From Hahella sp. HNIBRBA332 (lineage in GTDB: Bacteria; Pseudomonadota; Gammaproteobacteria; Pseudomonadales; Oleiphilaceae), in NCBI RefSeq assembly GCF_030719035.1, contig NZ_CP132203.1, positions 5,784,501 to 5,848,500 on the forward strand: a stretch of DNA of 64,000 nt. Direction: 5' to 3'. The notes beneath the pieces were generated by a model. The model was given only the letters and a program-made list of their open reading frames with translations, made no database searches and had not been told where the DNA came from. How positions within the stretch are numbered: position 1 is the first letter of the stretch; every line of letters starts with the position of its first letter. The position numbers and the translations under genes were made by a program. Shown here one piece after another: positions 43,547 through 52,291 of this stretch.

Positions 43547-43627
43547 TGTTCACACTTAACAACAATGATTGAACAGGTTGACTGTTTTGTGAACAGTTGA
43601 ACACTGTCCTGAACACCGATTTGAACA
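43547..43627. promoter_or_regulatory. TGAACA array, candidate activator sites
   Basis: TGTTCA at 43547 and TGAACA at 43570, 43590, 43598, 43610 and 43622. The last three are 12 bp apart. The cluster lies some 180-235 bp upstream of the sigma-54-like promoter and just before the activator gene, a standard enhancer position. Confidence 0.6.
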
Positions 43628-43664
43628 CTCATGCGAGCTCATCATTCAGAAAGACGAGGGTCCT

Positions 43665-45602
43665 ATGGACTCAGATGAAAATAAAAACGCATCAGTCTTC
43701 GCCGCTGAGGTGACGACGCGCAGTCATAAGGAATTGATCGAAGATTCCTGGCGCCGTTGCAAGGAGTACGGGCTGACTCATAACAGCGTTCCTCAATATG
43801 GCGTGCTGGGACGAGGGGGCGTCTCAGCGCTGTTGGAAGAACATCAGTTATTGGTGAACACCACACAGAAAGAGGTGTTGCCTTACTACGACCATATTCT
43901 GTCCAACTCCAACTGTTTGATTGTACTGGCGGATCGCCGCGGCCATGTGTTGAACACCTGGGGCGAACAGCGCTTTACGCCATTGGAGTGCGCGCATGGT
44001 CTGGTGGTGGGTAATCGCTGGACGGAGATGGGGGCGGGCACTAACGCCATTGGCACCGCGATCGCCACGGGCGCGGCGGTGCAGGTGGGCAGGGATGAAC
44101 ATTTTCTTCGCGCCAATCGTTTCATGGTCGGCTCCGCGGCGCCGATATTCAACACCCAGAAAGAAATGGTGGGCGTGTTGGACATTTCCTCTGACGCTTA
44201 TCTGCCTCAAGACCATACCCTGGGGATGGTCAAGCTGATGACCCTGAGTGTGGAGAATCGGTTGATTCACAACGCCTTCCAGCGCGAACACCTGTTGATC
44301 ACCTTCAATACGAATATCGCTGCGTTGGAAAGCCCGTGGTCAGGTTTGGTCGTGATCGATGAAGACGGTCGCATTATTTCCGCCAACCGTCGTGCAGAAG
44401 TGATGCTGGCGCATGATCTGGCCCTGGCGAACATCGAAGACATCTTCAATTGCAAGCTGAGGGAACTGCGGCATCATCCAGAGGGAATGCCGATGGAGGT
44501 ATCCGCGTTGGGCAAGTATCGCATGCACCTGATGATCAAACGTCCTCCACAGGCGGCGATTATCGCTCCGGATTATCGTAAGAAGGAAAAGCCCGCGCCG
44601 GTAATAGTGGAAGAAGAACTGCCGGACGACGTCATTCCCTTCCAGGAACTGGAACATGGCGATGAACGGGTGGCGCGGATGGCGAAACAGGCCAACCGCA
44701 TCATGGAAAAAGACATTCCCATTCTGATCCATGGCGAGACCGGCAGCGGCAAAGAAATTTTTGTACGTTCACTGCATTACCACAGCTCCCGCAAGGCGTT
44801 TCCGCTGGTGGCGGTGAACTGCGCGGCCATTCCGGCGGAGCTGGTGGAGTCTGAATTGTTCGGATATGAAAAAGGCGCATTTACCGGCGCCAGCAACAAG
44901 GGCTCCATTGGATTGATCCGCAAGGCGCACCGAGGCACATTGTTTTTGGATGAAATTGGCGAAATGCCCCTCAAAGTGCAAGCCCGTCTGCTACGAGTGT
45001 TGCAGGAACGCTGTGTTACGCCGCTGGGCTCCACAGAAACCTTTCCAGTGGACATCAAGTTGATTTCCGCCACCAATCGAGTGCTGAAAGAAGAAGTCAA
45101 ACGGGGCGCGTTTAGGGAAGACCTGTATTATCGTATTTCCGGCCTTAATCTGGAGTTGCCGCCATTACGGGAGCGCGCGGATAAAGCCAAGCTCATCGAG
45201 TACGTGCATGGCAGGCTGACTCGCAGCGCGGGAGAAACCTATCATCCATTGAGCGCTGACGTGCTCGCTATGCTGGCGGATCATCCCTGGCCCGGCAACG
45301 TGCGCCAGTTGATAAGCATTTTAAGCGTGGCGCTGGCCATGGCGGATGGCGATCCGATCGAAGACTGGCATATTCCTGATGATTTTTATGATGACCTCAA
45401 TGGCATCGGACTGGCGGAGCCCAATGGAGATAGTCTGGGCGAAGACGCGGATGGTTTTGGTGACGGACCGGCGATACGCAATCCGAAAGAAGAATTGGAA
45501 GCGAAAATCGTAAGGTTATATCGAGAATACGGCGGCAACGTCAGCCAGACCGCCAAAGCGGCGGGCGTCAGTCGCAACACCGTGTATAAATACATCCGCT
45601 AG
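43665..45602 (+). CDS. Sigma-54-dependent transcriptional activator (AcoR-like)
   Basis: A 645-residue regulator. The N-terminal part (about 1-230) is GAF-like, with MGAGTNAIGTAI and GVLDISSDAYLPQDHTLGMV. A PAS-like segment follows (SGLVVIDEDGRIISANRRA). The AAA domain has Walker A IHGETGSGKE, the sigma-54 contact GAFTGA, Walker B GTLFLDEIGEMP and ends WPGNVRQL. A Fis-type helix-turn-helix (GNVSQTAKAAGVSRNTVYKYI) ends the protein. ATG 43665 has GAGGG upstream. Divergent from the glycerol importer, it probably activates glpS through the TGAACA array; the effector may be glycerol or a metabolite. Confidence 0.92.
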   Translation: MDSDENKNASVFAAEVTTRSHKELIEDSWRRCKEYGLTHNSVPQYGVLGRGGVSALLEEHQLLVNTTQKEVLPYYDHILSNSNCLIVLADRRGHVLNTWGEQRFTPLECAHGLVVGNRWTEMGAGTNAIGTAIATGAAVQVGRDEHFLRANRFMVGSAAPIFNTQKEMVGVLDISSDAYLPQDHTLGMVKLMTLSVENRLIHNAFQREHLLITFNTNIAALESPWSGLVVIDEDGRIISANRRAEVMLAHDLALANIEDIFNCKLRELRHHPEGMPMEVSALGKYRMHLMIKRPPQAAIIAPDYRKKEKPAPVIVEEELPDDVIPFQELEHGDERVARMAKQANRIMEKDIPILIHGETGSGKEIFVRSLHYHSSRKAFPLVAVNCAAIPAELVESELFGYEKGAFTGASNKGSIGLIRKAHRGTLFLDEIGEMPLKVQARLLRVLQERCVTPLGSTETFPVDIKLISATNRVLKEEVKRGAFREDLYYRISGLNLELPPLRERADKAKLIEYVHGRLTRSAGETYHPLSADVLAMLADHPWPGNVRQLISILSVALAMADGDPIEDWHIPDDFYDDLNGIGLAEPNGDSLGEDADGFGDGPAIRNPKEELEAKIVRLYREYGGNVSQTAKAAGVSRNTVYKYIR

Positions 45603-45632
45603 GCTGCGCCCGGCGGATGTTGTCACAGGAAG

Positions 45633-47138
45633 TTATTTCTTGTGCGCGGCCTTGGCCATATTGCGCACGCCTTCCACGGAGTTAAGCCAGCCTTTATAAA
45701 GGCGATCGGCAACCGCTTCTTCCATGTTTGGCGGGAACGTCTTTTCGCATTGCCAGAGCTCCTGCACCTCCTCCAGTGACGAGTAAACGCCAGCCTTCAG
45801 GCCAGCCAGAAACGCCGCGCCCAAGGCGGTTGTCTCGGTGACGAAGGGACGATCTACGCGTACGTCCAAAATATCCGCGAGGAACTGCATAGCCCAGTCG
45901 TTCACCACCATTCCGCCGTCCACGCGTAATGCAGCCAGATTTTCCACGCCATCCGACTTCATCGCTTCAAGCAAGTCGCGAGTCTGATAAGCCACGGACT
46001 GTAGGCCCGCCGTGACAATCTCGGCGATGCCGGTGTCCCGGGTCAGGCCGACGATGGCGCCGCGAGCATTGGGCTCCCAATAGGGGGCGCCGAGGCCAGT
46101 AAATGCAGGAACCAGATATACGGAATGGTCCGGTCCGACTTGTTCCGCATGTCCCAAACTTTCACCAGCGCTTTTCAACAGACTGATGCCATCGCGTAGC
46201 CATTGCATGGTGGCGCCGGCCATAAAGATGCTGCCCTCAATGGCGTAAGTGGGTTTTCCATTAAGCCGGTAACCTACAGTGGTGAGCAGCTTATTATTGG
46301 ACTCCAGAGGCGCATCGCCGGTGTTCATGATCATGAAACAACCGGTGCCGTATGTGCTTTTGCACATGCCCGGCGCGAAGCAGGCCTGGCCAAACAAGGC
46401 CGCCTGTTGGTCGCCGGCGACGCCAGTGATGGGGACTTCCGACCCGAGGAAACGATGCTCCGTCATACCGAAATCGTCAGAGCTGTCTTTCACCACCGGC
46501 AGCATGTTGCTGGGCACATTAAGCATATCCAGCAGCTCATCATCCCATTGTTGGCTGTGTATATTGAAAAGAAGCGTGCGGGAAGCATTGGTGGCGTCAG
46601 TGGCGTGTACAGAGCCTCCGGTCATCTTCCAGATAAGGAAGGTATCGACAGTGCCGAACAAAAGATCGCCCCGTTCGGCTTTCTCCCGCGCACCCTCCAC
46701 ATTGTCGAGAATCCAACGGATCTTGGTGCCGGAAAAATAAGGATCGAGCAACAGTCCGGTTTTCTCGCGCACCATGGGCTCTCGACCGTTTTCATACAAC
46801 TCTGCGCAGAAAGCGGAGGTGCGGCGGTCCTGCCAGACGATGGCGTTATAAATGGGCTCGCCGGTATGACGGTCCCACACCACCGTGGTTTCCCGTTGGT
46901 TGGTGATGCCGATGCAGGTAATGTCGCGGCCGGAGATGCCGGCCTCTTTCATCACGGCGCTGCAAACGCGTTTGACGGTGTCCCACAAATCATGCGGGTT
47001 GTGTTCCACCCAGCCGTCATTTGGGAAATGCTGGGCGAATTCTTGTTGCACGCTGAATGCGGGCAGGCCTTCACGGGTAAACAGAATGGCGCGGCTGCTT
47101 GTCGTGCCTTGATCGATTGCTAATATGTACTTGCTCAC
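45633..47138 (-). CDS. glpK: Glycerol kinase
   Basis: A 501-residue FGGY kinase that phosphorylates glycerol to glycerol-3-phosphate in the cytosol. It has YILAIDQGTTSSRAILF, GWVEHNPHDLWDTV, AIVWQDRRTS, the ITGVAGDQQAALFGQ phosphate loop and LRVDGGMVVNDWAMQF. GTG 47138 gives the usual N-terminus SKYILAIDQ and has a weak GAGAA site; ATG 47153 would add five residues. It stands between the activator gene (convergent) and glpD (same strand, about 150 bp upstream). Confidence 0.96.
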   Translation of the reverse strand: MSKYILAIDQGTTSSRAILFTREGLPAFSVQQEFAQHFPNDGWVEHNPHDLWDTVKRVCSAVMKEAGISGRDITCIGITNQRETTVVWDRHTGEPIYNAIVWQDRRTSAFCAELYENGREPMVREKTGLLLDPYFSGTKIRWILDNVEGAREKAERGDLLFGTVDTFLIWKMTGGSVHATDATNASRTLLFNIHSQQWDDELLDMLNVPSNMLPVVKDSSDDFGMTEHRFLGSEVPITGVAGDQQAALFGQACFAPGMCKSTYGTGCFMIMNTGDAPLESNNKLLTTVGYRLNGKPTYAIEGSIFMAGATMQWLRDGISLLKSAGESLGHAEQVGPDHSVYLVPAFTGLGAPYWEPNARGAIVGLTRDTGIAEIVTAGLQSVAYQTRDLLEAMKSDGVENLAALRVDGGMVVNDWAMQFLADILDVRVDRPFVTETTALGAAFLAGLKAGVYSSLEEVQELWQCEKTFPPNMEEAVADRLYKGWLNSVEGVRNMAKAAHKK

Positions 47139-47290
47139 AGTCGTCGTTCTCATGTTTGGCTACGGCGACGCAAGCCAGTCTGGAAATCAACACCCGGTCG
47201 CCGCAGTCTGCTTATTATTGTTCAATACCCTTTCGGTCGCTTGCGTTACTTTCCGTCAGTTCCGTTTATCCGCTCTGTTTGACCTCCCGC

Positions 47291-48820
47291 TCATGCGCTC
47301 GCTTGCATGGGCTGATAAGGTTCAGCGGCTCGGGGGCGGCTGCCCGCGAGGTATTCCGCCAGGGCGGCCTGTTGATCTTCATTGAGGAACAGACCCATCT
47401 TGGTGCGGCGCCACAGGATATCGTCAGCGTTCATCGCAAACTCATACTCTAGCAGATAGTCCACCTCTTTTTGGAAAAAGCCTTCCCCGAACTTCTGGCC
47501 CATATCCGTTTCTGATTGCGCGTCTTTCAGGAACAATTCACAGCGGCTGCCATAAGTTGTGGCGAAGCGTTTTGCCGTGCGGGCGGTGAGGAACGGATAG
47601 CGATTCTGCAGCCCCTGGCTGTAGTTAGTCACTGTGCCGGGGAGGTCGCCGCCAGGCAATACGCTGTCTGCAGTCCACGGCGCGCCCATTTGTGGGTAGA
47701 ACGGCTTGAGCGTTCTCAGGGCCGACTCCGCCAGTTTACGATACGTGGTCAGCTTGCCGCCGAAAATAGAGAGCAGCGGCAGTTCGCCTTCGGTTTCCAA
47801 CTCGACTGTATAATCGCGAGTGATCGCCTGGGCGGAATCGGACTCGTCATCGCACAGGGGACGGACGCCCGCATAGGTCCACACTACGTCGGCCGGGGAA
47901 ATCTGTTTTTTGAAGTGAGCGTTCACTACGTCGCAAAGGTAATCAATTTCTTCGTTTGAAATGGCGACAGTTTCCGGGGCGTCTTTATGCTCCACATCCG
48001 TGGTGCCGACAATGGAAAACTCATCCAGATAAGGAATCACGAACACGATGCGCCCGTCTTCGTTCTGCAGAATGTAGGCTTCATCTTCATTGTGCAGCTT
48101 TGGAACCACCATATGGCTGCCTTTGATCAGACGAATTCCGCGTGGACTGCTGCGGTGCATTTCTTTGGTCAGCAGTGTTTTAACCCAGGGGCCGGCGGCG
48201 TTTACCAGACCTTTGGCTTTCAGGGTGTATTCTTCACCGGTGACTTCATTACGCAATTGAACATGCCACAGGCCTTTTTCCTGGGATACGCCCACGCATT
48301 TGGTCTGCACGAAAACATCTCCGCCCAGTGAACGGAATTGCATGGCGTTCAACACCACCAGGCGCGCGTCGTCCACCCAGCAGTCAGAATACTCAAAGCC
48401 TTTGGTGATTTCCTGCTTCAAGGCTGCGCCAGGTTGATTGAAACGAATGAATTTGCTGCCTGGAAGAATGTCGCGTTTGCCCAGCATGTCATACAGGAAA
48501 AGTCCGATTCGAATCATCCAGGCGGGACGCAGGTGAGGGCGATGAGGCAGGCGGAACCGCATGGGTTTCACGATATGGGGCGCCTTACGGTAGACCGTTT
48601 CGCGTTCGTTCAGCGCTTCCTTAACTAAGCGGAACTCGTAATGCTCCAGGTAGCGTAGGCCACCATGAATCAATTTGCTGCTGGCGGAAGAGGTGGCCCA
48701 TGCGAGATCGCGCATTTCCACCAAAGCGGTTTGCAATCCGCGGCCCTGGGCGTCTACGGCGACGCCGACGCCATTGATGCCTCCGCCGATCACGAGAAGA
48801 TCGTAAATTTTCTCACTCAT
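47291..48820 (-). CDS. glpD: Aerobic glycerol-3-phosphate dehydrogenase
   Basis: A 509-residue FAD enzyme of the inner-membrane face that oxidises glycerol-3-P to dihydroxyacetone-P and passes electrons to quinone. The N-terminal FAD motif is YDLLVIGGGINGVGVAVDA, followed by SSASSKLIHGGLRYLE, LVNAAGPWV, FSIVGTTDVEH and FGGKLTTYRKLAE. ATG 48820 begins MSEKIYDL and has AAAGGTT upstream. It follows glpR in the direction of transcription by 370 bp and precedes glpK. Confidence 0.96.
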   Translation of the reverse strand: MSEKIYDLLVIGGGINGVGVAVDAQGRGLQTALVEMRDLAWATSSASSKLIHGGLRYLEHYEFRLVKEALNERETVYRKAPHIVKPMRFRLPHRPHLRPAWMIRIGLFLYDMLGKRDILPGSKFIRFNQPGAALKQEITKGFEYSDCWVDDARLVVLNAMQFRSLGGDVFVQTKCVGVSQEKGLWHVQLRNEVTGEEYTLKAKGLVNAAGPWVKTLLTKEMHRSSPRGIRLIKGSHMVVPKLHNEDEAYILQNEDGRIVFVIPYLDEFSIVGTTDVEHKDAPETVAISNEEIDYLCDVVNAHFKKQISPADVVWTYAGVRPLCDDESDSAQAITRDYTVELETEGELPLLSIFGGKLTTYRKLAESALRTLKPFYPQMGAPWTADSVLPGGDLPGTVTNYSQGLQNRYPFLTARTAKRFATTYGSRCELFLKDAQSETDMGQKFGEGFFQKEVDYLLEYEFAMNADDILWRRTKMGLFLNEDQQAALAEYLAGSRPRAAEPYQPMQASA

Positions 48821-49192
48821 TATTCGGAACCTTTCCATGCGGTTAAAAATTGACTAAAGTTTAAACGAAAGAAAAAAGAAAATAAAAGGAAAATTTACGA
48901 ATTATTTTGTGAGAGTTTCTAAATATTTTCTGCTTTATTGAGCGGCATGATGAAGCGAAATGAAAATAAATTATTAAATTCAGCAAGTTAGTTGTAACCT
49001 GGAAGACTGACTATGGATTGCTTCAAGGAAGAGAAAACAAAATGTCAGGTGGATAGCTGGAAGTGGAGTTATAGCGCATTAGCGGCGGGCTGGGAGCAAT
49101 GCGGAGAGAAAAGAAAAAAAACGAAGATAGATCTGTGAGAGACAAGGTCAGTGACGGTAAGCGGGCGTTCCCTTGCCCATTTCAGGATGCTG
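48821..49192. promoter_or_regulatory. AT-rich glpR-glpD intergenic region
   Basis: About 370 bp, strongly AT-rich next to glpD. Copies of ACGAAA (48865) and GCGAAA (48955) resemble half of the TTTCGT...ACGAAA repeat (49980-50005) just upstream of glpR, so DeoR-type GlpR sites are likely. No gene or terminator is evident. Confidence 0.4.
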
Positions 49193-49969
49193 CTAGGGCG
49201 TGCAGATATGCAGGCGTACGTCGTGGTTCTTCATCATGGCCTCTATTTCTTCACTGGGACGCTGGTCGGTGAAGAACATATTGGCCTGGGTGATGCTGCC
49301 AAGGCGCACCATAGCTCTGCGACCGAACTTGGAATGGTCCGCCGCCAGAAACACATGTCGGCTTTGTTGGATGATCGCCTGGGCGACGCGGACCTCACGG
49401 TAGTCGTAGTCCAGCAAGGCGCCGTCTTCGTCAATGGCGCTGATGCCGATGATGCCGAAGTCCAGGCGAAACTGTTGTACGAAGTCCATGGTGGCTTCAC
49501 CCACAATTCCGCCGTCCCGCGCCCGGACCTCGCCAGAGGTGACGATCACGCGAAAATCCTCTTTTTGGCTCATCATGCTGGCGACATGCAGATTGTTGGT
49601 TACTACCTGCAATCCCTTGTGATTCATCAAGGCCTTGGCGATGGTTTCGGTGGTGGTGCCGATATTAATGAACATACTGCTGTGATCAGGAACATGCAGC
49701 GCAATTTCCCGGGCGATGGCTTCCTTTTCCTCCAGATTGCGGATTTGGCGGTCCTGATAGGACAGGTTTTCCGTAGACGTAATGGAGGTGGCGCCGCCGT
49801 GGAAGCGTTGGATCAGGTTGTAATCCGCCAGCAGGTTAAGATCCCGCCGCAGGGTTTGCGGCGTGACGTCGAAGGCCTCCACCAGTTCGTCTATGGTGGC
49901 GACGCCGTTTTTTTCGATGAGCTTGAGAATCGCGGTTTGCCGCGCATTTAAAGGCTTGTCAGCGGACAT
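49193..49969 (-). CDS. glpR: GlpR, DeoR-family repressor of glycerol genes
   Basis: A 258-residue repressor. The N-terminal DeoR helix-turn-helix has RQTAILKLIEKNGVATIDEL, VTPQTLRRDLNLLA and RFHGGA. The C-terminal sugar-phosphate-binding domain has MFINIGTTTETIAKAL, VTNNLHVA and FLAADHSKFGRRA. Glycerol-3-P is the usual inducer. It lies upstream of glpD on the same strand. The TTTCGT-N14-ACGAAA repeat just upstream of its start suggests autoregulation. Confidence 0.93.
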   Translation of the reverse strand: MSADKPLNARQTAILKLIEKNGVATIDELVEAFDVTPQTLRRDLNLLADYNLIQRFHGGATSITSTENLSYQDRQIRNLEEKEAIAREIALHVPDHSSMFINIGTTTETIAKALMNHKGLQVVTNNLHVASMMSQKEDFRVIVTSGEVRARDGGIVGEATMDFVQQFRLDFGIIGISAIDEDGALLDYDYREVRVAQAIIQQSRHVFLAADHSKFGRRAMVRLGSITQANMFFTDQRPSEEIEAMMKNHDVRLHICTP

Positions 49970-50070
49970 GTTCGTTTTATTTTCGTGCGCAAATGATAAA
50001 ACGAAATGTTAGTAGAAAAATACCCAGGGTGAAACCAGTAATAGTACTTCCCTTAAAAGGGCGGGATTTC

Positions 50071-50874
50071 TTATCCGGACAATAGGTTAAGGACAAATCT
50101 CGCCTGCGCGTTGGCCTGGGCGCGGATGGCGATCTGAGCTTGCGTGAGTATTTTTTGTGTCGCCAGATTAGCGCTTTCTGCGGCGATATCCGTATCTGCG
50201 ATGCGACTGCGCGCCTCTGTCGCATTAAGATGTGCGGTTTCCAGTTCGCGTATGCCAGCCTCGAAACGGTTCGACAAGGCGCCGAATTGCGCCGCCCGAT
50301 CGACTGTCGCTTGCAGGCTGTCGTCAATGACGGACACTGCGCTGATAGCGCCCTGCTGGCTGGAGATATCCAGGCTGTCCAAACCGAAGTTGTTCAACTC
50401 CTGCACCAGATTTCGGCCTTCCAGAACGATCTGTTCACCGCCTTCCGCGCCAGCCTGGAAGCGGTGTTCGTCACTCGAATCGAATAGTTTGACGCCGTTG
50501 AAGCTGGACTGCTTCAGCAACTGACGCGTACTTTCCAGAATCTGCGCGGCTTCCTGCTGCAAGGCGGCGCGGTCGCTGTCGTTGTATACCCCGTTGCTGG
50601 CTTGAAGGGCGAGTTGACGGATGCGCTGTAGATTTTCGGTCACCTGGCCCAATGAACCCTGAGCTGTCTGGGAGAGGGAAATGCCATCGCCGGCGTTGCG
50701 AATAGCGGCGGAAAAGCCGTTGATTCGGCTGCTAATGCGGGTGGCGATGGACAGACCGGCGGGGTCGTCAGCCGCGCTGTTAATACGCGAACCGGAACTG
50801 ATGCGGGCGAAGCTCCGCTGAATTTGCGCGTCGTTCGGCGAAGGTAGCGCCGGACCGTTAATCGTGATCGCCAT
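50071..50874 (-). CDS. Flagellin-like protein, orphan
   Basis: A 267-residue flagellin. The N-terminal D0/D1 region has FARISSGSRINSAADDPAGLSIATR and the C-terminal region has SRIADTDIAAESANLATQKIL and ANAQARFVLNLL. The variable central part is almost absent, so it would form a thin filament. It stands alone, with no flagellar gene within the window. ATG 50874 has AGAGGT upstream. A secondary or displaced flagellin is most likely; some flagellin-like proteins act outside motility. Confidence 0.92.
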   Translation of the reverse strand: MAITINGPALPSPNDAQIQRSFARISSGSRINSAADDPAGLSIATRISSRINGFSAAIRNAGDGISLSQTAQGSLGQVTENLQRIRQLALQASNGVYNDSDRAALQQEAAQILESTRQLLKQSSFNGVKLFDSSDEHRFQAGAEGGEQIVLEGRNLVQELNNFGLDSLDISSQQGAISAVSVIDDSLQATVDRAAQFGALSNRFEAGIRELETAHLNATEARSRIADTDIAAESANLATQKILTQAQIAIRAQANAQARFVLNLLSG

Positions 50875-51046
50875 GAAGTACCTCTATAATCCATAGCCTT
50901 AGGCCATTTTAGATCAATAAATAATCAATTGCGATCAACTTATATCGCTACGAACCGCGCCTCCATGCGCGCGCAGCTTTCTTTTCCGTTTCTGCGCGTC
51001 ATCGCTTAGACTTTGTGCTTTAAGGTTTTAATGAAGAGAAATAGCC

Positions 51047-51499
51047 ATGCGTATATGGGTAGACGCCGATGCATGCCCGAACGTCATCAAAGAGATTCTG
51101 TTCCGGGCGGCGGAAAGGGTGAAAGTTCCCCTGATCCTGGTGGCCAATCAGCCCCTTAAGACGCCGCCGTCGCAATATATCCGCAGTTTGCAGGTGGCGC
51201 CGGGATTTGACGTGGCGGATAACCATATCGTGCAGAATGTCGAGCAGGGTGAACTGGTGATCACCGCCGACATTCCCCTGGCGGCGGAAGTGATAGACAA
51301 AGGCGCCCATGCGCTGAACCCCAGGGGCGAGTTTTATAGTAAGGAAAACATTCGCCAGCGTCTGATGATGCGAGACTTCATGGAAACCATGCGCAGCAGC
51401 GGCGAGCATACAGGCGGTCCCGCCGCGTTCAATCATGGCGACCGCATGGAGTTCGCCAATCAACTGGATCGCTTTCTGGCGAAAGCGAGTAAGTCCTGA
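51047..51499 (+). CDS. YaiI/YqxD family protein (UPF0178, DUF188)
   Basis: A 150-residue PIN-like protein with MRIWVDADACPNVIKEILFRAA, VANQPLKTPPS, GELVITADIPLAAEVIDKGA and ALNPRGEFYSKENIRQRL. The conserved acidic residues suggest a nuclease-like fold, but no function is established. It is monocistronic and convergent with trpA. Confidence 0.93.
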   Translation: MRIWVDADACPNVIKEILFRAAERVKVPLILVANQPLKTPPSQYIRSLQVAPGFDVADNHIVQNVEQGELVITADIPLAAEVIDKGAHALNPRGEFYSKENIRQRLMMRDFMETMRSSGEHTGGPAAFNHGDRMEFANQLDRFLAKASKS

Positions 51500-51511
51500 C
51501 CAGGCGACGGA

Positions 51512-52291
51512 TTACGCCGTCGCCTCAGTTCCGCCCGCCGCCTCACATAGCTCGGCCATGCGCTCCGCAGCGGCGTCACTGCCAAGTTTTCCTTGCCATT
51601 CTATATAGCGGGAACAAACCGCCGCTACCTCCACTCGTCCTCGTAACTGGCGCAAATCCTCTGCGCTGCGCACGCCGAAACCGACTGCGAGAGGCAGATC
51701 TGTATAGCGCTTGAGCCGCGCTATATAGTCGTCGAACTCGGCGTCCCAGCGGGTCTGCGAGCCAGTGACGCCGGTGCGCGCCACGACATACACCATGCCT
51801 CGGGCGGCGGCGCTGATTCGTTGCAGGCGCTCGGGGGGCGTCACGGGCGTCACCATCATGATCGGCGCCAAATTAAGCTTATCTAGCAGCGGCAGGTGCG
51901 GCTCCAGGGCTTCCACAGGCAGATCGGGGATAATCAACCCTTTTACGCCGGCTTCGGCCGCATCGGTGAATAAGCGGTCAAGTCCATAGCGGTAGAGAGG
52001 GTTGAGGTAGCTCATCAATAGAAAGCTCACCTGTGGATGACGTCGTGAGACTTGCGCCGCCAACGCCAGCGCCTGCTTGACGCCGCCGCCGTTCTTGAGT
52101 GCGACATGGCAGGCGTGAGCCAGCGTCGGGCCGTCCGCCACCGGGTCGCTGAACGGAATTTGCAGCTCGATCATTTTCACCCCTGCGGCGACCAATGCGT
52201 CAATCGCAGGCAGATTGGCCTCAAGCGAGGGATAACCCACCACCGCATGGGACATGACTAACAGCTCTTCTGAATTTTTTTCAGGCAACAT
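51512..52291 (-). CDS. trpA: Tryptophan synthase alpha chain, divergent
   Basis: A 259-residue TIM-barrel enzyme converting indole-3-glycerol phosphate to indole. Catalytic Glu and Asp are kept in MIELQIPFSDPVADGP, and VARTGVTGSQTRW matches the loop 6 region. The N-terminus is shorter than usual (MSHAVVGYPS), and the C-terminal phosphate-binding GSA motif is replaced by AAVCSRYIEW. ATG 52291 overlaps trpB by 11 bp; the longer frame is inside trpB. The pair may be a second trpBA copy. Confidence 0.88.
   Translation of the reverse strand: MLPEKNSEELLVMSHAVVGYPSLEANLPAIDALVAAGVKMIELQIPFSDPVADGPTLAHACHVALKNGGGVKQALALAAQVSRRHPQVSFLLMSYLNPLYRYGLDRLFTDAAEAGVKGLIIPDLPVEALEPHLPLLDKLNLAPIMMVTPVTPPERLQRISAAARGMVYVVARTGVTGSQTRWDAEFDDYIARLKRYTDLPLAVGFGVRSAEDLRQLRGRVEVAAVCSRYIEWQGKLGSDAAAERMAELCEAAGGTEATA

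Noticed and set aside
43308..43628. N-terminal extension of glpS of 107 codons
   Set aside because: It crosses the promoter and TGAACA array, is Cys- and Ser-rich without pattern, and the conserved ATPase begins at 43307.
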